A DNA stretch of 64,000 nucleotides from NCBI RefSeq assembly GCF_963678635.1, contig NC_087063.1:52281074-52345073 (forward strand). Reading direction: 5' to 3'. Of this stretch, positions 32,368 to 43,592 are shown piece by piece. Origin of the DNA: Symsagittifera roscoffensis. Its lineage: Eukaryota > Xenacoelomorpha > Acoela > Convolutidae. A model generated the notes under the pieces. The model saw only the letters and a list, made by a program, of their open reading frames with translations. It was not told the origin of the DNA and ran no database searches. Positions within the stretch are counted from its first letter, which is position 1, and each line of letters opens with the position of its first letter. Both the position numbers and the translations under genes were made by a program.

Positions 32368-33124
32368 CTAATTATGGATTTTAAGTTCTTCCAGTTTGAG
32401 ATTGATAATTTTTTTCATTTTTGAAGCGGTGCCGGCATATTTGTTAGACCAAAAAAATTGTTTTGAACTGATATTTTCCTGTTTTTTTGCCTCCATTAAG
32501 GCTGAGGCCAAACTGACTTCTAGTTTTGGATCCAAAGCGATTTGTAAAAAACTAAAATTGAGTGTTGAAAACAAGTTTTATCCTCGTCCTTTGATCTGGC
32601 GATTTGTCAAATTTTGAATCATTTAAGTCCGATATTGAGTTCCTGATATTTGTTTTTGTGATTGAAATTGTTACTTCATCAAATTTTCTTTCAACTCCAT
32701 TTTGAACGTCTGATCTTTCTTTACTGTTACTAGAATGTGACTGATGGATTGCTTGTCTGAACTTTCATCTATATTGATGATATGAAAATGACCTGCAAGG
32801 TTTTTAAACTCTTCTTCAACGCGTTCTCGAAGAGGAATCATTGTACGTCTTCTGTTTGTTGTATAGGCGTTAGGACTTTGACGAAATGTGTTCTCATCAC
32901 ATGGTTTCTTGCTTTTCCAACTCGTACGCAAAAATGTTGAAATTCATTTTTATCATTTTTTGTTCACCTCTCGATTTGGCTTCTTGTTCTCCTGAAAATA
33001 AAACACTTGGTTTCCTTTTGGTTTGTCTTGCACAAGTCTGATACGTAATGTCTGATAACTTTTGCTTTTTGATCATCGACAATTTTGATTGGAGCTGGCT
33101 GAATAGTCTATCCACCAAATCCAT
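32368..33124 (-). pseudogene. Decayed unidentified coding relic (repeat A relative)
   Basis: Minus-strand pieces 32897-33124, 32671-32931 and 32368-32574 follow one another. The last two share a frame with stops between them. They are Lys/Glu/Gln-rich and probably helical (EERVEEEF-like and KLKLEEL-like patches). The region is a diverged relative of repeats at 30520-31130 and 33590-34200, where the same protein is even more broken. Retention of the longest frames here suggests this copy is closest to the ancestor. I do not recognise the family and see no conserved catalytic or metal-binding pattern. Confidence 0.35.
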
Positions 33125-33197
33125 GACAATGAGAAGTTTTCTGTTAGGAATAAAAAATTCTTACATTTTAGCACTCAAAAAAAATTCAAAAGTAGAA

Positions 33198-33561
33198 GTA
33201 GGAAATCTAAATCAATACAGTTTTTTTTTCAATTTGCAATTGCCTTTTGCCTTGAAGAGGTTGTTTCGATTCGTTTTGAATAAAGTGGCGGTAACTTTTG
33301 CTCCAGTAATTTTTTGTATACAGACCAAACTCAACTTTTTAATCTGAAGTTTTTGAAGGATTTTATGTAAGTCCCCCAAAAAAGTTCTTGCTTTGAATTC
33401 AAGTTTACAAAGATATTTCACTAGTGATTATTTTTCAAAACAATGTCATGCTTTACGAATGGACAAACTGGAAAGTGGAAAGGAGCTAAGGTTTAATTAA
33501 TCTCAGATTTTAATCCAAATTGCCTTAAATATTTCTGTTTGGTTTATTCTTTACTTTGCTT
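33198..33561. repeat. Repeat C, copy 1 (partner 36012-36375)
   Basis: The block starting GTAGGAAATCTAAATCAATAC and ending near TCTGTTTGGTTTATTCTTT recurs at 36012-36375 with an offset of about 2.81 kb and high identity. On the minus strand both copies contain the same short frame (33212-33421; 36026-36235), with the patch LEFKARTFLGD-HKILQK. That shared frame suggests a coding origin. Confidence 0.85.
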
Positions 33562-33566
33562 TTTGA

Positions 33567-34672
33567 AACCCTGCCTGCATATATGTTAAACCAAAAAATG
33601 TGCGTTAAAATGAGTTTTTTTTTACTAGTTTTGCGTCCAATATGGCTGAAAAACTCCTAGTTTTTTTAACCAAATCACGCGCAACTTATATCGAGAGTTG
33701 AAAACAGAATTTTACCCTCGACGTTTGTTTTGACAATTGGCGCGATGATATCCGATAAAACGCCCATAATGGGTTGATGGTATTTGCTTTTGTGGTTGAA
33801 TTGTTAATTCTTTAAATTTGTTTCAATTTCTTTTTGAAAGATTGATCCTTTTCTACTATTATTAGAAGGTGGCTGATGAATTGTTTTTCCTAAATTTTAT
33901 CGAATTTTATATTATTTTGCTGACCTGTAAAGTTTGTGCAACTCTTCTTCAACGCGTTCATGAAGATGAATAGGTATCTGTCTTCTGTTTTATTGTATAA
34001 ACCTTGCGTCTTCTACGATTCGTGTTCTCATCACATGGTTTTTTGTTTTCCAAAATTGGACGCAAAATTGTTGAAAACTTTATCTTTAACCAATTTTTCA
34101 TCTCTCACGTTGGCTTCTTCTTCTGCTAATTAAAACACTTGGTTTTCTCTTGGTTGTCTTGTACCAGCTTGATACGAAATGTCTGATAATTTGCTTCCAC
34201 ATCATCAACAAATAAAAATGGAGTTGGTTGAACAGAAAAAAAATGCTAAGAGGTCATTTTTAAACAGTTTTAGTGATTTTGTTTTTGTTTTTTTAACTTC
34301 ACTATGTGGCCTTTCAGATTTCTTCAAGGTTAACCCTCGAAATTTTCATTTAGGATGCTTCTACAGTTGCCATCACTATTTTTTTGTGCCATGGTATTTT
34401 TTTCGCAACTGTTCGTGAATGCAAGATCCTTTCAACTTAATTGTTGCAGTGGCGACGTTTTGTATCATTTGCACAAGGAAAAAATGAAGGTGTGGGAACC
34501 ATATGTGTTCGCATCAGTCAACTATCACTGCAGATCCGATGTGCATCATGTGAATGCTATCTAGCACTGGCTATCCAAACTGTCAACAAAATTTTTGGAT
34601 ATTTTTAGAAGATAGTCCTTCCTCACGTGCAGGCTTTTTGAAAGTTAAACCAGTATTGTCCGTTGGAGCATT
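33567..34672. repeat. Repeat A, copy 2
   Basis: Second copy of 30499-31605. It differs mainly by single-base changes and small indels in T runs. Downstream it carries a few extra bases around 34610-34640 that the first copy lacks. Confidence 0.85.
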
Positions 34673-35271
34673 TGAATTTGCATTGTTTGTTCAAGAATTA
34701 CATTGGGCTTCCACAATCTGCAATGGTAACTTTAACTTGTTCTTTAATTCCAATGTGGCTACTTAGATCCTCTCTATAGATAACTGCCAGTTTTTTTGTT
34801 TCAGATGCTTCTACGGTTGCCATTAGTGTGAAATTATGTCACGGTATTTTTTCTCTGGATGTAAGTTCAGTTCTCTGTTCGTGGATGTTAGTTCCGCATT
34901 AGCCACGATGTCATTTTTTCTCTGATTCTGCGACCTTTTCTTTGTTCCTCACTTCAACCCTGCAGGTATTGAAGATTATGACGTGGTTGCAAAAGATTTA
35001 TACCAAAACTTGGCCTACATTTGTAAGAAGGTTTATTTTGTTCTTTTCATTTTGATTTTGTTTTCTCGTATGGCAGTTCCCTGAGAGATTTTGAGACTTC
35101 TCAGCTCTCCGTGTCCTCTTTCATTATTATGGTGAGCGTGTTGTCCTCTCCATCCTTGCGACTGAGCGCAACCAATGGGTTCTTGTCTAATTGGTGTTGA
35201 GGTCGGTGTTCCAAACAGGTTTTTGTTCATCGTTTTACTATGTTTGATTTCTCTCTCTCTCTCTCTCTCTC

Positions 35272-35318
<47 letters not shown>

Positions 35319-36011
35319 GGGGCGCATATTCTTGCGGCGATCTCGTCTCGGCCAAAAATCCCTCAGCTGTTTTATAGTTGTTCATGGCGGCTGTAAACAT
35401 GTTCATGACCCACTTTTCTCAGAGTTGCCGCATTCTAAACTCGAGGCGAATTTTACAAAGATAGCGTGGAAAACCTCTAACAATCCAATTTCATTTTATT
35501 TGGTAAATAAGAAAGCATCTCTCTCAAATGCAGTTTTTTTCGATTTCCTTCATTTTTGTTGACTGTAAATCTAAGCCATGTCTTTTCTGCTGTGGGTGAT
35601 TTTGGCCTTCTGCATCCCGGCAAAAACTATGTAAAATGTGGCCTTGGCATCTGCCCCATCCCAAACGAATGAGTTACACAAAACTCCTTTTTCTCTCACT
35701 CTAATTTCTTTTTTCCCAAATTACTCTATTCTCCTGATTTTAAATGTCACAATTTACTTTTTGTGCTGTGGTAATTTGTTGTTGTGCATTTTGTTTCACA
35801 TATAAATGTTTAAAAGCTTTGTCACTATCCGACCGGATGACAGTCTCAATTTTTAAAATCAGGGTTACACTGAACTTTCGAAAAAAAACACAGATCTTTT
35901 GTTTATAATCAGAACACTGGTCTGCCTGCTCGCGGAAAGTAATATCATATAAAAAGTTAGCTTGCTGGAATGTGACTGGGTTTGATTAGTTTCAATTTCG
36001 TACTCAGATAA
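34673..36011. other. No gene recognised; contains CT microsatellite
   Basis: AT-rich sequence with a CT/CTCG microsatellite at about 35253-35317. Open frames here are short and low-complexity. I see no conserved block except the microsatellite. Confidence 0.45.
35253..35317. repeat. (CT)n microsatellite with CTCG interruption
   Basis: More than 25 CT dinucleotides are interrupted near the middle by three CGCT steps (CTCGCTCGCTCGCT), followed by TTTCTCTC. It is a simple-sequence repeat, typical of animal intergenic DNA. Confidence 0.95.
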
Positions 36012-36375
36012 GTAGGAAATCTAAATCAATACAGATTTTTTTTCAATGTGCAATTGCCTTTTGCCTTGAAGAGGTTGTACGATTCGTTTTGAAGAAAGTG
36101 GCGGAAACTTTGTGCTAGTAGTTTTTTTGTTCTCCAGACCAAACTCAACTTTTTAACCTGAATTTTTTGAAGGATTTTGTGGAAGTCCCCCAAAAATGTT
36201 CTTGCTTTGAATTCAAGTTTAAAAAGATATTTCACAAGCGATTATTTTTCAAAAAAATGTCATGGTTTACGAATGGACAAACTGGAAAATTAAGGGGGTA
36301 AGGTTTAATTAACCTCAGATTTTAATCCAAATTGCCTTAAATGATTCTGTTTGGTTTATTCTTTTATTGCTTTTT
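36012..36375. repeat. Repeat C, copy 2
   Basis: Second copy of 33198-33561, with several substitutions. It is followed directly by a unique 93-codon minus-strand frame at 36364-36645. Confidence 0.85.
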
Positions 36376-36645
36376 TGCGTACTTTTTCACTTTGTACCTA
36401 AAGCTTGTACCTTTGTACCTCAGCTTGCGGGGGATGTTTTTCACAAATAAGTTTTCATTTTTTTGCCAAGTTTTCTCACTTTTTAACGCAAACACTACTC
36501 CATAACCCTTAAAAACCGAAACAACCGAGGTCTTGTTGTATTTTGGAAGCATAACCCTGGATGTTCCCACTGCATTTGATATCGTCTCGAACAATTTTTG
36601 GTGATCTAGTTTTGCTACAATTAAGTTTTGAACATTGAATTTCAT
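36364..36645 (-). CDS. Unidentified 93-codon ORF
   Basis: A minus-strand frame opening with MKFNVQNLIVAKLDHQKLF, mixed and protein-like in composition, then strongly basic at its C terminus (KVKKYAKK). It overlaps the end of repeat C by about ten bases. There is no second copy in the window and no recognised motif, so it may be chance or an exon fragment. Confidence 0.25.
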   Translation of the reverse strand: MKFNVQNLIVAKLDHQKLFETISNAVGTSRVMLPKYNKTSVVSVFKGYGVVFALKSEKTWQKNENLFVKNIPRKLRYKGTSFRYKVKKYAKKQ

Positions 36646-37234
36646 TTAATTACTACCAGCATCTATTTTAATTAAAATCTTATATCAAAACAAACTTATC
36701 AATCATATTGCTTCTGTTCAATTTGGAACGATGGCTTAAATTATCCTAACAAAATGCATAAAATTTGCATGTAAGGGGCGTTTTTCACAAATTGGGTTTA
36801 CTTAGCATTACAAAGAAGAAATCAAACTTGCTTACAATTTTATTCAATATAAAATGGTGCAAAATGTTTTGAGAACTTCTGGTGTAGAAATTTTAGGCAA
36901 ACATAAATTACGCCAAAACTACCGAGTCAGTTCATTAAAAAACGACATTTAAGTGAGCTTTCTACGCAACCCAACGAAAGTTAGGAAGTTTTCTACCTCC
37001 AATTGATTGATCAAATTGATTTGTTTTTGTTTGGTAGACTAAATTAAACATAACTTTTTTGTCCAATTTAAAATTTTTTGAAAAGTTTTTGCGCATTTTT
37101 TTCAGAAATTAGTATGCTCCAAAAGTTACAAAAGTTCAGTGGATTCGGCGTACAAATGTCTGTAACGTAAGTTTTTTCTGTACATTTGTTGTACCGCGGG
37201 TTCTGCAGCAATAGAATGTAGCTCGTTGATCTGG

Positions 37235-37365
37235 ATTCCGCATCTGTAAGTGGATTTCACAAAATATAAGTGGGATCCGCAAATGTAGGTGAAATTCGCA
37301 AGATTTGTAAACGGAATCCGCAAATGTCAGCGGTTTCCGCAAAACTGTGAGTGGATGCAAATTTT
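37235..37365. repeat. Degenerate short tandem repeat (CCGCAAATGT-like)
   Basis: About six imperfect repeats of a ~20-25 base unit, with cores such as ATCCGCAAATGTAGGTG, TTCGCAAGATTTGTAAACGG and TTCCGCAAAACTGTGAGTGG. One further weak unit appears near 37460-37480. No coding role is visible. Confidence 0.6.
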
Positions 37366-37514
37366 GTCTATTACTGAACTTGCATAAAAACAGTTGAAAG
37401 CTAGAGCTGGAATTCTTATCTATAGCAATGTAGAATTTAAAGGCAAGGACTTAACCATTGTCAGCGGAATCCACAAACCAAAACATTTGTTAACTTAATC
37501 GGTAGATGTCAGCT

Positions 37515-37905
37515 TTTACTATTTTGGAAACACAACACCGATACAATTCATTTTTCGGATTCATTGGGTTGAGAGTGTATGGAAAATCAATACTCAGCAT
37601 ATCGCCAATTTAGGTCAGTATATGGGATTGCGTCAATCCCAAATATTGATTTTGGAAGCATAACGCCGAACAAATTAAATATTTGTAGTCATTGGGTTGA
37701 GATTGTAAGGAAATACAATACACAGCATATCGCCAATTTAGGTCAGTATTTCGGATTGCGTTAATCCTAAATACGGATTTTGGAAGCTCAACGCTGAATA
37801 AAATAAATATTTATAGTCCATGGCTTGAGAGTGCTTGGAAACACAACGCACAATATCCCGCCGATTTAGGTCAGTATTTGGGATTGAATCAATATTTTGG
37901 ATGGA
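37515..37905. repeat. 128-bp tandem array, about three units
   Basis: The landmark (GC)CRATTTAGGTCAGTAT begins near 37604, 37732 and 37860, exactly 128 bases apart. Each unit also contains ATTTTGGAA-C--AACRC-GA and TGGGATTG-RTCAAT-like strings. The period is nearly invariant while bases have diverged moderately. Confidence 0.85.
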
Positions 37906-38060
37906 AATTCAGATCGAAGTAGGTCAGTATTTGGGATCGGTAGGTCAGTATTTGGGATCGAAGTTCAGTAGGTGGGTATTTGGGATCAAAGTTGAGATCG
38001 AAGTTGACAGGATTTGAGATCGAAGTTGGGTTGACAGGAACTGAGCCCAAATGTTTCAGC
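37906..38060. repeat. Short GGTCAGTATTTGGGATCG repeats at gap edge
   Basis: A run of imperfect ~20-30 base repeats built from GGTCAGTATTTGGGATC and GAAGTT. It apparently grew from the end of the 128-bp unit and leads directly to the assembly gap. An array here would explain the contig break. Confidence 0.7.
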
Positions 38061-38076
38061 TGGTAGTTGATCAATG

Positions 38077-38276
38077 NNNNNNNNNNNNNNNNNNNNNNNN
38101 NNNNNNNNNNNNNNNNNNNNNNNNNNNNNNNNNNNNNNNNNNNNNNNNNNNNNNNNNNNNNNNNNNNNNNNNNNNNNNNNNNNNNNNNNNNNNNNNNNNN
38201 NNNNNNNNNNNNNNNNNNNNNNNNNNNNNNNNNNNNNNNNNNNNNNNNNNNNNNNNNNNNNNNNNNNNNNNNNNNN
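38077..38276. other. Assembly gap, exactly 200 N
   Basis: The second 200-N scaffolding join. It separates a tandem-repeat edge from the middle of an RT gene, so the 5' half of element copy 2 is either missing or lies elsewhere. Confidence 0.95.
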
Positions 38277-39200
38277 CAGAAGAACTATCATGACGATTAA
38301 CACAATTCGTAATTGGAAATCAAAAATACAAATTAATAGACTTTTCTATGGCACTTCCTGAGGACCAGCATGCTTTTTCAGAATTCATGAGTTATTTTTT
38401 TACCACTTTTTCTCAGCAAGAATGTTATAACCTATTTAGACGATGTTTCAGACCATTACAAACAAAGCACGAAATGTTCAAAGTATTGGAAAAACATCAG
38501 CAAATACTACTTAAGGAAAACATGGAAGCAGTCCCAGATAAACAACATTTCTTTCTTACCCGCGTTATTTTTCCTTGGACATTCTATTGAAATCTCGCAT
38601 AGACGAAACATAAAGCTAAAAAGAAAATCCAAGGTTTTCTTGGAACGCTAAACTTTTTAAGTAAATTTGTCTATAAACGCCAGTTATACTTAAGACCACT
38701 TTATAATATTTTCAGACAGCAAAATGGTTCTGAATGGACGACAGAACACCAAAAACGATTTAAAGAAATAAAAGTTTTCTAAATGAACAAACATCAAATA
38801 CGATCCCAGATCCAGATCAACTATTTTATGCCATGTGCTAGTCCTCAATTTTTGGAATTGGCGCAGCAATATTACAATCACACAAAGGAACAAACAAAAA
38901 GAAGTTTATCTCAGCAAACGCAAGAGTGTTCGCATAAGCGGAACTTAGACTCTCTACACTTATGAGAGTGTACAGCTATAATATATACTATCACTGAACA
39001 TGAATTTTTAATAAATGGATCAAAACACCCAACAGTTCTATTTACAGATCAAAAACCCATAATTTTCCTATTTACACATAAATCAAATCCAAACCATAGA
39101 GTTTTTTTAATTTCAACGATATCTAATGAAATTTCCAAACTTACATATAGTCTGGACTGCAGGAAAAAATTTTTGCGTTACCAGATACACTCAGTCGAAA
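38277..39200 (+). pseudogene. pol: pol copy 2: RT end and RNase H
   Basis: Decayed. The YLDD box is readable near 38433-38444, but the frame shifts immediately after it; the ORF 38348-38590 joins unrelated frames on either side. The PDKQHFFLTRVIF stretch matches RT of copy 1. RNase H begins near 38735 (EWTTEHQKRF). The SKHPTVLFTDQKP stretch near 39016-39060 and the PDTLSR stretch near 39180-39200 locate the catalytic region. Several indels break it. It could not make an active enzyme. Confidence 0.75.
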
Positions 39201-41110
39201 TACACCACTTGAATTGATAACAAGAAAAACGATGTTAGAAATATCGCGAAATTTAAAGCGTTTCTTTGAAAAAGACCAATTAGAGTCTAAACATGCAGTA
39301 AAAACCGACTTTGATAGTGCACAAATAAATAATTCACATTATTTTCCAATATAGCTAGATTGTCAAAATAATCATTACGGAGTAGACTTGTTAGGACCGA
39401 TACCATATTCATCATGGATCAAGAACAGTGGATCAACATCATGGATCAACAAAAACCACTTACAAAAAATGTATAGGACAGTTCTATTTTCTTTAGTAGA
39501 AAAAGAAAACTTAACTGATATTATGATTTTTTCAGGACCCCCAGGTTTAAACTCAAAATGCACAATAAATCAAGTTTTTAATCTGTATGACCCTCTAGAG
39601 AGTATACCACTCGCAAAATCAGAAATTCAAAAAAATTTTCTGGCAGCCTCAGACAAAAATGACACTGAAACTACTATAGAAATAACAAAACCTTGACCAA
39701 GTCATTAGACAACTTAAGTCTTGGCACAAATATAAAACAAAACCCGTAAAGGAATATCACCTTTCTAGGAAACAAAACACTTCTTAGATACGCCAGAAAA
39801 TTTAATAAGACATCCATAAATAGAAACACCGATATTTTGGAATACCAAACATCTCATTTAAAAGTACCCTGTCTATCATTAACTATGATACTCCTAGGAA
39901 TTCACATTTCTTGCTCCCTAAATACAAAAGGACATGCAGGATCAGAAAAAAAAATACTCAAATTTTATCCAAACCTTTAACTCTCCAAAAGCACCAATTA
40001 GGATTAAAGTTTTATGTAACGATTGCATAACATGCCGAATAAATAAAAAACCATACCCAAATCAGAAACTAATAGCAGAAAAACAAGACGTTAAAGGACA
40101 AAATTTATATTTCAACCACAGAATCTCATTTGATACAAAAGGACTGATAACACCCTCCTCAGAGGGAAACTCATAAATAATGGTAATAGTGATGCATTTA
40201 CAAACTATGTAGCACTCAACCTTGTACCTCATTATTATGCTTATTACGCATATACAACACTCTACGAACACTGGTTGGCAAAATTTGGGTTACCAGAAAT
40301 CCTTGTCACAGATAACGCCCTGAATTCATAAATGAGGAAATCTTCGTATTATGAGATCTTTTTTACATTGAACATAAGCCCCGAACGTCTCATGACCCAT
40401 GGACTAATGGGTTAGTCGAATGTATGAACCGTTCAATACAAGAATGCCTCAGATGTATCATAAATGGAAATCAAACAAATTATACTGAATGGTCAACAGA
40501 AGTGAAATTATTTAACTCAGCTTATAACTCACAGATAACAAAAACTCTAGGATTATCACCTTATGAAATGGTTTTCAATCCAGAACCACAGAAACCAATA
40601 ATGTTCTTATCAAATTGATCAAAAAAGCCACGAGTTAATGGCCAAGCTACTAAAGAATCAATCTGTTATAATTTACCATTTCAAACCCACTGTGAAGATC
40701 ATTTTCATCCCCCGCAAATCTTAGAGTTAGTCTCCGGGATGGATTTTGAATAGAGACAAAAATCACAATGAAAATCATCAAAAAAGCAAAAAACTATTAC
40801 AAACACAAAATACTCAATCACAAGTTTATTCACGATTCACACCGGCTACAAACTTAAAAATTGGAACAGTTGTCTCAATATCAAATTTTGTAAAACAAAA
40901 AGGAATACCTGAAAAATTCCTACCAATCCGAAAAGGACCAATTCAGAAAACACACTGATCTAGCATATAAACTTATTGATTTAACTAAAAAAGAAATAGT
41001 TCAACACCAAACATCCTTTTACCATATTACCCAAAAGAACACGCTCTTCACGAACTAACACAGTTATACTTCTTTACAGCTCTGAAGTTTGTCCACGACA
41101 ACTCAGATGA
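39201..41110 (+). pseudogene. pol: pol copy 2: linker, integrase and tail
   Basis: The linker contains PYSSWIKN (39403) and the open piece 39388-39696. The integrase zinc finger runs through KGHAGSEK (about 39926) and CNDCITC (about 40018-40038). The core keeps SFDTKG near 40129 and VTDN near 40305, then a frameshift. NGLVECMNRS near 40406 holds the glutamate. At the position of the copy 1 TGA (17557) this copy has TGG (Trp). The GPY/F module is degraded to RKGPIQ near 40930. The tail recalls YYPKEHALHELTQLY. The gene is dead but useful as the sister for deciding ancestral codons. Confidence 0.75.
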
Positions 41111-42436
41111 TAATCATCAACAAAATCAAGATATACTTATGTTCAGCACAATTATTAGAAAAAAAAAATAAAGAAATTAAAAATACCCAACCAAAATTTC
41201 GAGAAACCAGCAATAAATAAATACCTCAAAAACAAAAAAAAATCGAAATTTAGAAGAAAAAACATTACCACGGGAAACTAAAGAATAATCTCAACAACGA
41301 CAATCATCACCATTCCAAAGTCAATCACGCAAAGTTTACAAAGTATTCATCCCATAATCTAAAACATAATTAAAGAAAGCTGAGTTTTAGAAACCACTCT
41401 CCAATTGATTGATCATTTTAAACACTTTAAATGCAGCAAATTTTCATTTCTTTTCCATATTTCTTGTTAACACTGTTAAATAACTAGTTCAACTTCGACC
41501 AATCAGAATATATTTATACATCACCCCATTCTGACACCACTTCATTAGCCGACATATTGCTCACTTCAAACACGCATAAAACTATAACTTAAAGAACTCA
41601 ATGTCAAAAATAAGCAACACAGTTATATTTGACCAATGAATTAAACAAAATCTAAATGTTTCAAGCCTCCTATATCAACCAGTACAAAAATCAACAATAT
41701 TGTCTTAACTTACACTCCACCTTTCCCCCAAGGAAAAATATTAAATAAGCCTAAACAAAAAATACGAAATGATCAATTAGCCTAAGGTAGATATAACTTC
41801 TCGAAAACCCCAATCATCCAATAAACAAAAACAAACATAAGAAGCTAATTTCTAGAACTTCAGACTTGCCCTCACTAGGAATTGCCCATATCCAACCCAC
41901 TTGTTAGAAATCAATAAACAATCCGACCACACTCAGTTTTTGACTCGGAAACAAAAAAATACTTCGACGGAACCAATCATTTCTCAAAAGCTTCTGTGTC
42001 AAACAGTTCGACTTCTCAAGACAATAATTTCAAAATATTTTCGTGTTTCACAATTTTTTCTTTATATTTTTTCCTGTATATTTTTATCGTAGACATCCTT
42101 GATATTTACCTCCTCCTCCTCATAAGTTTTTAAAATTTTTTCATATTTTTTCATTCCCTCATAAAAGCCTACCACAATTTCTCAAAAGTCCTTGACCACT
42201 TTCTCAGGTACGAAATTTTAACAACTATCTAAATGTTAAGACATTTGTTCAGCAAGAAAGACATCCTTCCCCTTTAGTAATTTTTGTCACCTTTCTACCT
42301 TACCTAAATTTGACAATAAGTAAAGATTTAAACAAGTAAAAGTTCACCTTTCCATTAGCACCAATCCTCTTAATCATTTTTGTAGAGAAATAACACGAGC
42401 AACATAGATTTCTTACATAAGAAAAAAAAATTTCAA
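41111..42436 (+). other. pol-ORF3 spacer, copy 2
   Basis: No long ORF. It aligns patchily with 18552-19721 of copy 1, including the GCCTAA-GTA string and the CAG/GTACGA acceptor-like site at 42205-42212. A hydrophobic reading (PLAPILLIIFVEK) near 42355-42392 parallels the small ORF of copy 1. Confidence 0.5.
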
Positions 42437-43592
42437 ACATTTCAAAATTGCTAACCAACAACCAACACAATAATCCCCACCGAGTACGACATCCCTAGAA
42501 CTTCCAACAACACTAGCTTCAAGTCAAATATATCAACCCCAATCATCAACCCGCATTTCATTTCGAGAAAATCCTAATAAATTTGAAAAAAGACACGCGT
42601 TACTATCAGAATCTTCAATACCCATAGCTCGCCATGCTTCTTCAAGCGGAACGCAATACGAACCAACATGTAACATCTATTCTTCTCTCCGACAAGACCT
42701 TATAAGAACAAGACATACAAGTCTAAACCAAAATCAAACATCTACAATAGATAGACAAATAATCAATCACAGACGAATTTGAAAGTTTACAACACCCAGA
42801 GTTCATTTTAATATACCCTCATCACAATCCTCAAATCCTCAAATCCTCATCACAATCCACAATCCTCAATTACCCCCATCAATACAAACAAATTCAGAAC
42901 AAAGTACCCCAAACATACCATCAGATTACTTAGGATCAACCCCCACATCTGAACAAGTTGGTGAAAATCCATTAAACCCCCCAACATCAAAACAACGTCT
43001 CCCACATAGGAAGACACAAGCTTGCACTCAAGGTTAGCCAAACTTAGTAAGTGACCCTATAGATCTCTCATCCGATAAATATTTGTCACTACCAGACACT
43101 TTATCACAACCTTCAACCCCCTCATCAATAAGTCAAACTCCAACTACAACATTTCCACTAAATTTCCCTACAAATTTAGAAGTTAGATATAGAGAACTCT
43201 TGACCAACATTATAGCTCTACGATTATATCGAAATATATTCCTGGCACCTCCTTCCTTATTTGGTCAACATCTTGATAGCAACAGTTTGCATGATTGGGC
43301 ACTCAACAGGTTACAATACAGACACGATATTCACAAAGACATACAAGAACACAATATACAGATCCTTACACAAGACTATTTAACACTTAAATTTGAAATA
43401 ACAGTTAAAATAAATAAGTTAGTCCATCACCTTCTACCCCTAGCTCCACCAAGTATATAAGCTCAATCTTTGTCTCCTCTAATTTTCACAACAGAATTTA
43501 TCTACAAATACGATAGATATACAAAAAAAGACACATGGATCATGACATTCTATGACCCATACTCGTTAGTATCTTTTACAAGTGTCTTTTAA
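42437..43592 (+). pseudogene. ORF3, copy 2
   Basis: Same protein as 19722-20855. The C-terminal half is open at 43083-43460 (125 codons) with WALNRLQYRHDIH, followed by IYKYDRY near 43500. The Ser/Pro/Thr/Gln-rich N terminus carries a few stops and a small internal duplication of CTCAAATCCTCA near 42830-42850. The start codon seen in copy 1 is changed here. Comparison with copies 1 and 3 turns every stop into a sense codon in at least one copy, so the ancestral frame was open from the Ser-rich region to the env overlap. Function unknown. Confidence 0.55.

Noticed and set aside
35175-35396. Plus-strand ORF with Leu/Ser repeats
   Set aside because: It is the translated CT microsatellite.
37986-38361. 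ORFs spanning the second gap
   Set aside because: They are mostly X from N bases and have no evidential value.
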